Assembly (NCBI GenBank): GCA_004794785.1
Contig: SJOL01004777.1
Span: 116,362 to 180,361, forward strand
Direction of reading: 5' to 3'
Origin: Opisthorchis felineus
Lineage: Eukaryota > Platyhelminthes > Trematoda > Opisthorchiida > Opisthorchiidae
Length of the DNA stretch: 64,000 bases
The first letter of the stretch is position 1. The number at the start of each line of letters is the position of its first letter. The position numbers were made by a program, and so were the translations under genes. Under the pieces are notes generated by a model that saw only the letters and a list, made by a program, of their open reading frames with translations, did not search any database and was not told the DNA's origin. Positions 1-12,997 of this stretch are shown one piece after another.

Positions 1-964
1 AGTGTTTCCTCGGGTATTTATCCGCGGCATCCAGCTCCGATGCAACCTGCTCAGGACGAGAGTTAGAAGCGCTCGGCATGGTCATGGTGGCCAGATGATC
101 TTATGTCATGGAAACTGTGGCCAACCGTGAGTTTGGTGCATATTTTGCAGTCCTGCTGGATCACGCATGATGCCAGATGTGTTCACCATAATCGGATTGC
201 AATGGAACTCGCAAAGCGTCTGCGTCGCCTGGGATACACCGTCTTCGAGGAGTTGGGAGCACCTACTTCGAGGTCATTCATCAAAACTGACCTAATCGCT
301 GTTCGGGAGCGCCGAGCAACTGTGATAGCCGTCAACATAGTCTCGGATGGGCGCGGCGTGACCGTGTGGAACGAGAAAAAGCAGAAGTATGGTGCTGATG
401 AATATTCCCTCACCATAATCTCAGCCCTACGTGCAACTGGTTGTGATGTCGACTTTTTGGTCCACCAACCGATGATCATCTCTTATCGAGGGATCTGCTT
501 TCCTCAATCCGCCAAGGCTGTTATTGGACTGGGCCTTCCTAAGGTCACAGTCAGTGACTTGTGTTTGCTCGCCATTGTGGGCTCCCTGCGTACTTGCGAC
601 ACTCTTATGCGTGGAACATGGCGCTGAGTATACATTCCTGTCACTGACTCTCACATCAGACCCAGTATGAAGAAGACTTTGTATCTGATGTGCGAGTCTT
701 GACTGTGCTAGCGCTTACCGCGCCTTGAAGAGCATTCAGCATAGTTTGTCCTTTCTTCGGTTGTTGATCTTTACACGCGTGTTTCCATAACAAACATTTT
801 TACATACGTTGGGATTCATCTTATCTGACTGGAACTGTTGGTGGTATGACTTCGAAAGCGACGTTTCTCTCTTTTACCTCACATTCTCCTGTAACCCTTT
901 CACATTCATCGCTTGCATTTACTTCTTATGTCTGTGAACATGCTCTTCAAAAATAAACGATAAT
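1..964 (+). mobile_element. R2-type (RLE) non-LTR retrotransposon, 3' end, frameshifted
   Basis: This is the C-terminal end and 3' UTR of a retrotransposon carrying a restriction-like endonuclease (RLE), the enzyme that nicks target DNA for target-primed reverse transcription. In frame 2 from position 2 to 130 it reads FIRGIQLRCNLLRTRVRSAR and then CHGNC, the first half of the family's CCHC knuckle. The second half, HILQSC, is in frame 1 from about 139, so one frameshift lies between about 119 and 138. The RLE follows in frame 1 to 627: CVHHN, then KTD (ORF residues 61-63, family K/R-PD), then K..KY (residues 92-96). The second acidic residue, normally in a viDv context, is Ala76, so the nuclease is probably dead. 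The element runs off the left edge. Positions 628 to about 964 are 3' UTR, delimited by comparison with the reverse copy near 51.1-51.7 kb. Clade (R2, HERO or NeSL) cannot be settled by eye. Confidence 0.82.
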
Positions 965-1713
965 GGGGTGGTAGGTTGTTCTAGGTAGTGATGATTAGCA
1001 TGAGGCTAATGTACGTGTCTTTACGAGAATTCCATGCATTACATTGACCTCCGCTTGCTGACCAGTTTTTTTACTCATCCCCCTCACCTTCAACTGTTGG
1101 AACCCTTAACTGGTCAGATAAAAACCTGCTTAAAACTTACCTTGGAATCGCGTAACATGGACCTGATTCTTTGCAAGTCAACTCGAGGAAGATGGTTGCA
1201 TGAAATTTCAGCTGCATGTTTTAAACCTGGCTTGAAATATCCACTGACGGCGCATATTTTTATCCTTAAGTATACATAAACATTTGTTTCTCGTGTGCCT
1301 GAAGACAGAAACTAACACTGCCTTCTACCTCACAGAAATGATTCGCACTGGTCTGGTCAGTTGGTCAGTGAGTTAACCAAATTGATTTACATCAGAATTT
1401 TGATAAGATTCAGTTACATAATGCGGATGAACAACGCAGAAAACCCTCTATCAAGGAGTGTGGTACATCAATTTGTTCCCAAAATTCCAATTCGTAGTTA
1501 AGCTTGTCAGAAGCCCTAACTGCACAAATGGGTTTTGCGCCATACTGGCCTCTTTAAAAAAACTGAAATAGAAGGAACCACGAATAGCGACCTATCCTTT
1601 CGTGGGAGTGCCAAACGAAGTGTTGGAAGCCACCGATTTTAACAAAACGTTTTTGAAATCTTTTTCTCACATAAATTAATCGTGACGTTTCATCAGTTCC
1701 AATCACGAAAAAA
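965..1713. other. no recognisable feature
   Basis: This is a gene-free interval. The short ORFs here (81 aa or less) show no domain, no codon regularity that I can judge and no neighbour to support them. Confidence 0.5.
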
Positions 1714-1860
1714 CGCGATATCTCGAATATCGTAGCAACTGGAACATGAGGCGGCCTGGTGCAGCACATTCAGTTGCATGGAAACATCACAAACGAGAGA
1801 TTCAGCTGGGTTCCAGGTGAGTCTCTCGCAAAACCAAATTGATTTGCAAATGATTGTATT
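1714..1860 (-). repeat. RepA dispersed repeat copy
   Basis: On the minus strand this carries the RepA X module: a lariat of short blocks including CTCACCTGGAACCCAGCTGA, TCTCGTTTGTGA and GATATTCGAGATATC. It is close to a base-for-base reverse match of 54880-54960. The family is non-coding as far as can be seen, and the 88-aa and 93-aa ORFs overlapping it are by-products. Confidence 0.75.
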
Positions 1861-3714
1861 TCTTGAAAGGAAAACACCTTTTTCAGCTTCACTCAGTGAC
1901 CATTTATGCGCGCATGTGGAGCCGCTTGCAGAGGATGCATGGCACGACAGTTTACCGAAAATTTTCACGAGCACTTCTAAGCAGCTTGAACAAAAACCGA
2001 TGTCGTGCAGTCTGGATGTAATTCTATCCTGTCACAAGAAGTAACATGGAGAAGCAATCCCAACGGCCATTTAGGTAACCGTGAAATCACCTGAGATCGT
2101 AAGGCCTTATCTCCCAGTCAGGCGTAACGTGTGGTTGTTAGACTCAACACCCAAAACAAGTGCATTTAGAAAGAAGTTTGTGAAGTCATTCCAACTCATT
2201 TGGCCTCTTAAAGCTTCTAGACAACTCTCAGGTATATATGCTGCTCTCACCCGCTACTGAAGTGGGTACGCCATACACAACTCATTAGTCCGATGTTGAC
2301 AAGGTTGACAAACCAATGCGATTCAGTTTCTCGTTTTAACTAGTGTATCAGTCCAAGTTGAGAATTTATTGCGGAAGCGGTCTGTTCGTCAACCCGGTCG
2401 TCTATTATCGCGTCTGATTATCAGACTACCTGACACACATTCGTCCACGCATCAGTGAGCATTCCTATATTTATTCTACTCTCACACCCCCAGACAATGT
2501 GTTCCTTGCTAAAAATGGATGAGTACTCCACAGAAATTTTCGAGTGCTCTCAGGTGAGAAGTGTTTATTTCCATCGAAAGACTGCATTTGGGAAGGAATT
2601 CATTAGACACTTTTAGTTAGACGACGTCGAAGGTTACCATGAATTCAGACCATATAGTGGAAAAGGTGTATGGGTTTAATTAGGTTGAGATCCAGCGGCT
2701 TATCGTGTTTTCTTTTCCTCCGGAGATAATTAGCAGCCCGGGTTAAATGTTCACGAGTTTTTATGCCTTTGTGACGCATCTGACTGACGCATAGATGTAG
2801 AGGGCCTAACCATGTTTTCCCCTATGGTCGGGTGTCCTGTTTGTTCTAGAAAAAGCGCACTCAGATAGCTGAATCTGACCAACTTAAAGAGGTCGCTGTT
2901 CTCCCCATTATGACACAATCAACCCAAAGAACCAGGTGGACAGTAATCATATGACGCAGCAACAGTCGAACTCCTTACATTTTGTCCCCCTTGAGAGGGA
3001 AATTAGGAAAAAGTAGATGATGGTGACGTTACACTAGCTACTGTCGGTCGAGGGTGTGAAACACGAGCACCTATACATGTGGTAACAAATGTTGGAAAGA
3101 AAGACATTGCTTTCGCAAGAAACCTGGATGGTTGGTTCCAAGACAGAAACGAGTTATGCATCAATAAACCTGCACACACAAAATATTGGTCTTTGTATCA
3201 TGTTTAACATGCCCTAAATGAACTTGAGAAGCATGGGAATGACGAGAGATATACGTAAACAAGCAGGACGGAAATGTTCTACTTCGTCCAGATAGCGGGC
3301 AGAAAAACTGGAATATGCATCTTCCCGATGGGCTGTTTTTTGACTTTGTGGCTGCTGAGTCACCCTAACAGTTTTTAGGGCAATGTTAGGATTCTGTTTG
3401 TGAAAGGTATTATTTGTCTGGTCCTACCGATACCCACTAGATGCCAAAAACTTCACAAAAGCCATTCACCATTTTCTTGAGCAAAGGGGTGGAATTCAAG
3501 CAAATAGCTAGTCATTTGATTTGATTCACCGCTTCAGTGAGGGTTTCTGTGACCGTTCCTCACCAGAGGGGTTACACTGTTAAACCGCCTAGCTTGAAGC
3601 ACACCGAATTTTGTCCATCTCCGGCCCTGATCGTGGGCTCTTACGCGGTTCAGCGTTATAGAATCTACCTGAACCTTTCTATCGGAAGTCATGTCTGAGC
3701 AAGACACCTAGCAG
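1861..3714. other. no recognisable feature
   Basis: Nothing could be supported in this 1.85-kb interval. It has no ORF worth reporting beyond the tail of the overlapping repeat, no tandem array and no tRNA-like box pair. Confidence 0.45.
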
Positions 3715-3810
3715 AATGTCACAAACAAGAAAGCCAGCTGGATTAAGTTTAGCCTTCTGTCAAAACCAAATTAGTGTGCAAATGAATGTATTTCACCAAT
3801 CGCGTCTAAT
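3715..3810 (-). repeat. RepA fragment
   Basis: A diverged partial X module: a CAAACAAGAAAGCCAGCTGG block followed by AAAACCAAATT and a TGCAAATG..TGTATTT block, in the same order as in the copies at 1.8 kb and 53.8 kb. Confidence 0.5.
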
Positions 3811-5379
3811 CTGGGTTGCAGCAGAACACAAGGTCAGCCTAACCTGGGGGACAGTATCTATCTGATGAAACAAGTCTTGGAATTTTGCAGAGCTTTCACT
3901 TACCTTATAATTAGTGTGCTCCTCCTGGACGCGTTCACTGATCCTCCTCATCTTGAAAGTTGTCCTTCGGAGGTTTTGTGTCCCTTCATTGAATCTATGC
4001 GACCACTGGTCTACTACTTGGGCACTACTTTCCAGCTCATTACGACAATAGCTGGAACACTTTCACATAAGATGGAGCACTACATCTATCACGCTGCATT
4101 TTGATGTATGTCTTATCAGTATGTTACTAATTGTGATGTATCCATAAATGGAGAATTACATTAGGTGTCTCGACAAGAAAAAAACCCAGCTGCCGCTGTC
4201 ACTGAGTCAGACAAACAATAGGTAATCGATAAGCGGTCTGGTGTGTACAACAGTGGTCACAGAAAGTCAATACTATCGCTGTTGTGAGCTCAATACTACT
4301 AAATGACTAAAGTGCCCATGAGGGACAGGTATGTGGATATGTATGGAGTATACGTGAAATAATGTACAGCAAAATGGCATTCTGTACAAGACAATACAGT
4401 AACATGCATACTAAACCAACAAACTTAAGAAAAACGGAGGCAACACCGTAGCTCAAATCAATAGCATCCATATGAGGCTCACATAAGTTTGGGCAACGTC
4501 ATTTCCCCGGATTAAGGTGTCAGCGGTCTACAACCCATACACAGTGTGCCGTTATCCGTTTCCAGTTTAGCCTGCACGTCCACTGACCATGAGCACACCA
4601 GGTAATACCATATTCGGTTTGCGCTCAGCCCCATGTCAATCCGACTGAAATACATGGACCCGGTATAGACCGGAAGGAATGAGGCCCGGATAGTAAGCAG
4701 AAGGAGCAGTTCCAAAGCTATCTTCATGGCGCGCTGGTCGCCCATGTTGGTAAATTCAACTGAGTACAACGGAAAATTTAACACCCACAGGGAATGCAAA
4801 GGGTGGCAGCCTGCACTACTTATGGGACCCAGTTCAGTCACGTACATATGGTTAGCTAAGGCCAGACATTATTTAGCTTGGTCCTTTCAATAGTGGTCAC
4901 AGAGAGTCCCTTCTAGCACCGTTGTGGGTTTGGAATGTCCATAATGCTAATTTGGACCAAGTGTATATGTGTACATGGAGTATACATAAATGAATCCTAT
5001 CCAGTGGAGCACTATACAGTAAATTATAGAACAATACAATGCAAAGAAACACAGCAAAATATATACAAAAATATGTGTGAGGTAGTGGGAAAGACAAACA
5101 GTCGGCGCACCAACCTAAACCAGAGGTAATAAGAGGCTAACAATGTATTGTGCACATAATAAATACGAAAGAGCAATGAAAACAAATGCTGCGGCCCACG
5201 AACAAGGATGATAAATGAGGGCCATTCGTACATCCACATAGAAAAATGGATATGAATATATCATAGTGGCTGGATGGCATCGGAATCGGATTTACGACTC
5301 AGAATTGGTCAAACCGTTGGAACTCTGCACATACTAAGAAGCCACAAACGTTTTGCGTGGAGAAGAATGTAGTGCTAAA
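3811..5379. repeat. low-copy repeat C region, with one 111-aa minus ORF
   Basis: A GTGGTCACAGA(G/A)AGTC block followed by CCGTTGT or GCTGTTGT occurs at about 4250 and 4900 and, in similar form, at about 45005. The minus-strand ORF 4847-4512 (111 aa) includes a hydrophobic run ALELLLLLTIRASFLPVY. A decayed relative of it, without an open frame, can be aligned on the minus strand at about 44700-44930 (shared EFT..G, ALE, VYT, ANR/ANH positions). A shared repeat is therefore more likely than a host gene. No function is assigned. Confidence 0.4.
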
Positions 5380-7710
5380 CGCAAGCACTTGGTGCCAATA
5401 TAAACCCGAAAAAATAAATTCGACAGACAAGCACACAAAGGCCTGTTGCAATCCCTTAGACAACCTAACCATGATGGCACAACAATGGGCGTTATCACCA
5501 CTTACCTGTTTATCATCGAGGGGCCGTCTTTATCTTCGCCAGGTCCTTTAGGTTTTAGGGTAAAACCGCAGCATGCAAGTGTTAACCGGAGCCACCCACA
5601 ACATCAAACTGGTAACGGATAAACTGCTGCAATTTCAATAATCCCATGTTTAATGCTGTTTTCATCTCTAAGATGACAATATCGGGAGAGTAATCACTAG
5701 AAATAGGGTTCCACGTGATTACGTTTGCCGGATGTGTAGGATGGCAACCCACAGGGCCGATCCTTCGAAGGAACGTGGATTGTCAAGTCATCCCATCACC
5801 TAAATTCAATGGCACAGCTACCAAAACTTAGCAGAAGCTGTTCCAACAGCGGAGTTTTTGGCAGTTCTGATTTCAAAACCAAAATTTCAGTCCATCGTCG
5901 ATGTGCCGATTTGGGATACGGGTTTCAGGCACTAGCTTCAAGTGGCTTAACCAGCTGTGTTTATGTTTCACCAAACTTTGTTCGACTAAAGCGCTGTTTG
6001 CTCCTCAAAATGCGATGGTGATCAGGACATGGCCGGTCCATTAGATTCGAAGGATTCGGCACAGACGTTGCAAGTGAAACTGGTCGGGAACCTAGACATG
6101 TCCCCTATGGCGTCAACGTCCGCTAACATGCATTAGTGAAATAAAAACAGCAGTCCGCTAAACCACAGTCTTGATGTTTATACGCAAGCGTTGGTAACTC
6201 GAATGATGGTTGGCACAGACAGGTTTCTCAAGAGGACAAATGCCGTTTTCTCCTTTGCAAATCGTGCGTTTATCCGAAAACATATTGACAGGTCTGTGGA
6301 CAATGTGCTGCCAAGATAACGCAAATCCATGCAGTACTCTACCTCAAAATCAATAAGCAGAATGGCTGTTTTTTTTTCGTTTGAATTTCCGATGCAAGTT
6401 GAAGAAAGGAAGGCAATACTGCGCCCAACCAAACGCAGCAGTCAAACACCGTAATTCCGCTTCAAAAAGCGAAAAAAAGGCGCAGTTGTCTGCAAACAAC
6501 AGCATACACGTAATGGACTTACACGACGGCATTTGAGGCATTGTGTTGAGCAGCTAGGCGTCCAGTAGGTAGTGAACCGTTATACTACCTTCATAATGGC
6601 AGAACACCACTGCACATACGTTATTTAATTAGAAGCTGTGAACAGCTGTATCAAAAATGCATTCTTTGTTCACTCCGGTATCAAGTAGGATGTCTCTCGA
6701 CATGGTTCCGCGGTCGTAATCTAGTTTAAATGTGAACGGTTTTGATAAAGTTGACAGATTCGTCTAGATATTAGGTCTTTCAAAGGATGATCCAGGATGC
6801 TTCTCTTTTGACTGAGTTGAAGGCTCTGGTAAAGTTTACAGACGGTCCATAGAGTGTTTTATTCCTTTTATAACAGAGATCCTAAATTTTTCTTGTGGCA
6901 AAAATTAAGACAATTGTACTTTGATAGTCTCGAAATCCACACAGTTCCTCAGGATTCCGGACCGCAGTGACCGTCTGTCTTCTGTCGGTTTCTTTTATCT
7001 CTAATCAAAGGAATTATTGTCAAATCCTCGAGATCTTACGGGACGTCTTCCACCTCCCAAATTATGAATACCAGATTGATAATTTCGATCTGCAGCGTCG
7101 GTCCTCCAAGCCTAAACAGTCTCGTGGACAATCTGTCCAATTCCGCCGCTCTCTTATTCTGCAATTGGTTCATGGTCCTCAGCAGTTGCGCGGCTGTTGG
7201 TGAGTTAGTCAAATAGATCTTCAATTTGTATTCAAGCAAATGGGCTGTATAGTTCAAATCGATATCCGCTGGCCCGTTAAGTGGTGTTGGAAGGTAGTGT
7301 AATCAGGCTGCCGGAATTTTGTCCGGCTTGCTAAGTTTTCGCGGGTTTGTATCCTCTGTTGGTTGAAGATACTGGGCTTACGGCCCACTGGTTTTTTTCT
7401 ACTTCGTTTAAGAAATTCATTGTGACAAAGCACACCCTCGTGCGATTGGGGCACTTCACTTCGTTTTATCCATCATCCTTTTCTGGTGTTCTGCAGATGT
7501 TAAAGAAGCCTCGTACTGATGCATTTAATTTGCTTCCGGGCTTCATTGTTTGTCGGATTTTGGAATGTTTCGGAGAACGCCAGATTCCTCTCCAGAATCA
7601 AGGTGGAGGTTGACGACCAGTTAGTATCTAAACCTGCTACCGTTCTTGCTTGGGTCCAGTAGTTCCCAGAGGAACCGCTTGCATATATGATTGTACTTCG
7701 GCTCACAGAC
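5380..7710 (-). mobile_element. LINE copy 1 (APE-type non-LTR), badly decayed
   Basis: Read on the minus strand from 7710 down, this is a non-LTR reverse transcriptase split over all three frames by shifts and stops. In order: a linker and pre-RT block (7257-7036) with NQLQNKRAAELDRLS, GGPTLQIEIINLVF and IWEVEDVP, the standard 'LKNNKAPGPDGL..GGP..L..IWE' region; then CGFRDYQST..IFATR (about 6945-6885); then FTRAFNSVKREASWI (about 6815-6775), matching the DltKAFDsVnRE motif A; then DLRYLGSTLSTD (about 6335-6300); then DQFHLQRLCRILRI (about 6090-6050), matching 'erFHlrcLRkIl.I'. The catalytic FADD box is not legible. The block 5380-5600 recurs after the second copy (34690-34790), so it is probably the 3' UTR. 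A 5' endonuclease extension towards 8260 is possible but unproven. Confidence 0.75.
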
Positions 7711-8242
7711 CAACAGGTGTGTTTGTGATTTGGTCGTTAGCCAGTCTCCGCGTTAGCATCCAGGATTGCACTCAGCTCTCACACATCACTTTGTGACCAG
7801 TATGTTGATGATATCTCCGTACCGCATAACCCTCTGGTCGCTTAGATGCCTATGTCAACTTCTTGGATGAGACAAAAGGGCAACCAGTGTCCGTTCCACC
7901 ATTGAGTAACGTATTTATTATTTGATAGAGCTCCCGTGATGCATGTACCGTTAGTAGTCTTTTCCATGCTGCCTTTCCATGCTGATCCAATTCCAAATTG
8001 ACTCAACACCTTCTTCTGGTTTTCCAAGCCCTTGCCTACCCGAGAAAATGAAGTCTTCCAACTGGGGGGCGTCGCTTGGAGGTGCATTTCTCACCAGGTG
8101 CGACAACTAGTTTTATCCTTTTCCCAGTTATTTGTGACACTGTGGGGCAGAAACCTTGATGATTGATAAGAGGGGAACCAGTCAATTCTCCAATCGTCCA
8201 GGGCTGCGGTATCTTCCAGGACGACCGTGAATGTCTACCACC
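7711..8242 (-). other. possible endonuclease part of LINE copy 1
   Basis: The minus-strand frames here are broken. Fragments such as INTLLNGG and LVVNLHLDS lie where an apurinic-type endonuclease would precede the linker of the neighbouring LINE and faintly resemble its 'NTLF' and 'DHHLVVA.L.L' blocks. The match is too weak to name a domain. It is listed because position and strand agree with the element. Confidence 0.2.
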
Positions 8243-8310
8243 CATATGTATGTCATCATACATATGTGCATATGCACATCATACATACTTTTATGTATGT
8301 GTATCTATAA
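8243..8310. repeat. cluster of short perfect palindromes
   Basis: Three consecutive inverted repeats occur within 70 bp. CATATGTATG (8243-8252) pairs with CATACATATG (8257-8266) across TCAT. The self-complementary 14-mer TGTGCATATGCACA lies at 8265-8278. CATACATA then pairs with TATGTATG across a 4-nt gap. The tract is mostly alternating purine and pyrimidine. Confidence 0.7.
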
Positions 8311-11300
8311 CACACATACCTAGTTCTTTCTTTGTACACAGTACGTGATGACGTCAAAAGTATGTGAAGTGCGTGGGTAGCCACCAGGAAAACAACTTTT
8401 AGATTGACAGCTATCTGTCGTGAATGAAGTGCTCATGAGAACGCGGAAGATGATTGAAAATTTCGGGAAAATTCCGTTGGCGACGGTATCCAGGTGAAAA
8501 ACTTTTCAGTACACTCTCTTGTCAATAACATCGCCGAATTCACCAAAACCACTAGATTGTGTTAGTACTAAGTGTGTAGCAATAACGTTTGTTAGGAATC
8601 GTTTGGTGGATTTTGCTCTCAGGAAAAATCTAGTGCTTAGTTTCTATAAAATGCAACGATAATGACAAGTGGTGGACTGAAAACACCGAGCTGAATGTCT
8701 ATTTATCCATTCGCACAAGTATAGTCGTTTGTTGGCGAGTGCGTACGAAGCATCCTGAATGAACTAGGGAGTAGTGCAATAAAACTCCATGAGCCACAGA
8801 CTTGTATCAGCCACGGTGACATGAATTTATCCAGTACTGAGTGGACGGCCATAATATACACTGGGGTATTTGAAAGGGTTTTTCTAGGGTTAAAATGTTT
8901 TGGCTTCTGTGGTTGGTTGGAATATCATCGGATTCATGCAGTCGCAGTTAACGAATACCTAAACTGAGGGTTTCGCTGCACGACTAACTCCGTTTACCTT
9001 TAAGTGTTCAGTCCGGAAAATGTTCGTTCTTTGGATTTCAAAAATCCAATTAAGCTTTTAGCTGTCTTGAAAGTGAAAGTTTCTTTGATCAAAACGGTGA
9101 CTGCACTGCTCCTGAGAAAAAGGTAGCCCTGCCACAGAAATGAAGGTTGCGTTTCATCAGTTTCCACTGTGCTTAGTTGTGGAGGTCTTTTCCTCCGGTA
9201 ATATTTGAAATAATCCAGAAATATCTTACTAGACACGTATTCCAGTTTGTGATGCCTGATGTCTCTCTCCGTTTTTCTCGTTCAGTCCGTAAAACATGTT
9301 CAATGGTTTATGCCAGTCCACTCAGTAGTCCTATTTATGCATTTAAAAATGTTTTCTTTCCTCTTGATAAAGTGAAGGTCTTTTGGAACAATGCATCTTT
9401 CATAAAAAGACTTATTTAGGCATACATTTTGAGTATCTTCCGCTATTCCGCTGTAAAAACTGCCTTAAATTTTGGCCTTATTTCGTCAGTAGTTTAATCA
9501 GCTTTAATCTGAAATGACCTCTGTAACTTATAGGTCTAATTTGAACTTACTCTGGTGCCCTAATGACTTGCTTTACATCAGGGAAGGTTTATTGAAAAAC
9601 TGTGGGTTATTTAAACCACATCAAAAAGGATGCAGCAAATTCCGGTAAAATCATTCGAATAAAACGACCTCCGTTCGATCTATTGTGACGACCTTTTCCA
9701 ACTAAAAACTAACACCGGTTCAAATTCAACCAATTTTGGAGTAAAATTCATTCATTTATCGATAATGCTATTTTCTCCTACATACTACTGGAAAGAACAC
9801 AGTAAATGCGGGCGTTTTTAAGCCTTTCTCTCCCAATCACCTCAATTGTTGGCTGTGCGATGACTCTATTCACATACGGCCTGCATGAAGCATCGAAGGA
9901 CCAAATCATTGGGCGAAGCCACCCGCAAATCGTCCTGTTCGTTGACTTCTTCCTCGTGGACAAATAGGCGCCCACTCTCTTAGCCCGACCAATTTTTTGG
10001 AGTTGAATTTCCACACAAACTAAGAGCCGAAAAACAGTGTGGAACAGATGGAACACTTCCTTCATTTAACTTTAAATATCGTTTTTTTCCACGGTAGGTG
10101 ATCCCACTTTGAAGGACTGACTCAAAACATCTCGCCTAACTGGGCTTTACCGATTAACTGAGTGAGTACTCGCCAAGTATTCCGCTTCAATGAAATAGAT
10201 GCTCCATGTCTGGAAGAACAAACGCAAGATTCGCAGTCGCCGAGATTTTTAATACTTTTAAATGGACATTATCTGTCCAAATGGATGAATATCCAACCAC
10301 CCCATAAGGTTGTTTCTTCGTATGTAGTAGTTGGCCGCCCTGATACATAACCTAACACAGCACAAGTTTGAGCATGTGCAGTTGCCTGTGCCCTGAAACC
10401 AAGTTTTTGTGAGTATTCATTGCAGAAGCGCATCCGCTTAGCACAAGTTACTGAGTCACGTGCACCCGGAAAGGCAGCAAGGCATCCGACCAACAAACGA
10501 TTACGTTATTCATAAACACCTCATTTATTCTGATGCTTTGTGCGTGTTGCCGAGACAAACTCATTTGTAAATTAAGCTGGTGCTAACGGAAGGCTCAGCT
10601 GGATCCCAGAAAAATCTATTTTTATGATAGTTTTCAACCGAATGTTTTGTAACCATACAAACAGCGTATAAATAATGTATTTTTGAACTGGGATAAATGT
10701 GATTATATCAGCCGGGGCATGATGCATGTCACCAGTTCCTACGTAACCTCACAATGCCCTGGAAGATAACGTTTTAGGTTATTGTATTCCGCTTAAAATC
10801 GGTGCCAAACGGTTGCATCATGATAAGATCCAACCTTCTCCGAATTTATTTTATTTAGCAAGGCGGCATTAACATAGAAGTCACGTGGCCATGGCAGCAA
10901 TTCTAAGCTGACGCACAGATTCTTCTTTTTTTAACCTATTCTACCTTCTTGGCATACCGTTAGAACTGTTCAGGCTTTTTAAAATGTCTAAAGTTCAGAC
11001 GTTTGTACCAGAAAATGTCCATGAGGTGTGGAATAAAGAAATGGCGATCTTGGGACGTTATAATCTACCAGAGTTGCCAAATGATATAGGTGCTTAAAAT
11101 ACTGACGACATTTATGAGTTCTGAGTCTGATTCAGAACCAGTTGAAGTAAATTTGGCCAGAAATATAAAATTCCAGTCGGCTAAACTGACAACTTGGTTC
11201 CTCTAACCTGCACGGTTTTGGAGATTCCCAGTGGGTTATTACTGCTACGACTGGTCTTCAGTTTGCTCGGCTTTCGTTGGAGGTTTTATCCTTTTAGAAG

Positions 11301-12840
11301 CCTGACGAGCGCTGTGTGGCTTTTTTATTGTGGTGTGGAATCGCTTGCACAAATCTACCGAATTCTAGGATACAGACAAACTCGCGACCATCTGGCTGAT
11401 ACTTGAACGTTTCGCCATTCGATCACGGATGGAAGAACAACAATTTTATAAACTTGCACTCAAGTAGAATATAATGCCTATGTTCCTCAACCCAAAGGAT
11501 CAAGTTAGATGGTCCGGAAGTGACTGCGAAACCGATAGAAGGCTTGTGAGACGTTTTCCGAGGAGAATGTTCATGGCCTGTGAACAGCAGATGACTTTTG
11601 ACGGTTTTTCCAATAACCAATAACACGAATGATATAGCTATCTAATGCTCATAGGCTTCTCAGCATAGTCTGATTTCACCTGCAGGACAAAACCTCCGGC
11701 AAAACTTTGAGCATCAGTTAACGCCACAGGGTCCATCAAATTTACGCGTGTGAGCTGATCCTTGGTGTTCTGTTTGAAATATTTACTTAGTTTGTGCTGA
11801 TGACAAAAGACGATTTGGAAGGAGGGGTGCGAAGGAAGCACCGTTTCATCATATCGCAAAATGTCAGGCACACTGCCCGTCTGGTAGTTCCTTGCGATTC
11901 CTTTAAACAGTACAACACATTCCGTGGTCAGGTCGTGAGCTGACACCTCCACAAATTAATACGCGTTATTTGACACGTTTTCTAATACTCATTTCGATTT
12001 GTCATCATATTCTTATCTGATGAACTATGGATTATTTGCGTTTATGCACATGAGATTATGTAAGCAACTACCAACCTGCCTTCTCGTACCTTGCAGTGAT
12101 TTAAGTCATCAGCAGTTGAACACCCAACCAGAAAAGCGTGATAAGACCAACCTTCATTTAGTGGTCGTTCTTGAAGACCCGGTAAGGAGCCACCAGAGAA
12201 GAGTGGCCATTTTAAATCCCGATTAGCAAAGCAACTGCATAGGAGAGTTTTGTGCAAACCGATGATTGACAGCGTTTTTCCATATAGATTCCAGAGCTGT
12301 CCCTTAATGTAAGCGTCATACGGTATATTGAGATAAACTGATTAATTCCGACATAAGGCGTAAGAAACACCGCAAATAACGGCAGTCGACAAAGAACTCT
12401 TGTCCTGCCCCTATGTTGGTCGCGGGGCGAGTTATGGAACATGTTATATAGACAATCTAACTTCAGACTATTTCTTGTTTGGCAGAGTTTTTCCCTTCTA
12501 TTTATTTTGTTTGACGATCAAATTAGGCATAAAGTATGGACCGATATCTACCAATCTCTAAATTTTAGTGACGCTTGTGTTACAGGATCCTACCAGCTGC
12601 CGCTTTGAGTTAATCACGTGATCTGTTTCTACGTATTTTGATTACCGGCTCTTCTCCGACCCTACCACTCGTAAGACTGATCAAACTGCTTACCTCACAG
12701 GGGGATTCTCGTGCGTTTCCGATAGGTTTGTCAGAAATTTTTACCCAGAATGCTTCGCTCCCTTATTCAATCTTTACTCAACTTTCTTGTCTAGAAATGT
12801 AATGTCACGTTTCCAGAAGTTTTCAGTTTATTCCCAAAAC
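8311..12840. other. no recognisable gene
   Basis: In this 4.5-kb interval the longest ORFs are 104 aa (minus 11952-11638) and 95 aa. The 104-aa ORF has plausible splice-like ends (an AG at its 5' side and CAG|GTGAAA near its 3' side) and a mildly protein-like composition with an HPSFQIVF block. I recognise no family, so it remains a possible exon only. A faint RepA-like block (GGCTCAGCTGGATCCC) lies near 10600. Confidence 0.4.
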
Positions 12841-12997
12841 CATCACTGTGCGGCCGTTTCATCCTTATTGAGAATCATGAACGGTGCGCATTCCAGAAAT
12901 CTTCAGGGAGACTCGAACGCACAATCTCCCGGATATCAGTTGTAGACTGAACCGAACATTGGCGGCTGATCCGCCAACTCGCGTTGAGACAGGATAT
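12841..12997 (-). mobile_element. SINE-A copy
   Basis: On the minus strand it reads from the CCTGTCTCAA..GAGTT head through GATCAGCCGCC, a damaged A-box region, the B box GCGTTCGAGTCTCC (about 12907-12920) and the hammerhead-like segment. That segment reads TTCATGA (family CTGATGA), CTCAATAAGGA and GAAAC. Confidence 0.7.

Noticed and set aside
183..654. Two minus-strand ORFs opposite the R2-type endonuclease
   Set aside because: They are shadows of the plus-strand RLE frame, which carries recognisable family motifs.
10984..11406. L1-like fragment, prompted by LGRYNLPELPNDI
   Set aside because: The similarity covers only a few residues, and the following frame has no RT motif.
11638..11952. 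Exon of a dynein-type or VWA8-type ATPase, prompted by an HPSFQIVF stretch
   Set aside because: The surrounding residues do not fit either family. It is kept only as an unassigned possible exon.
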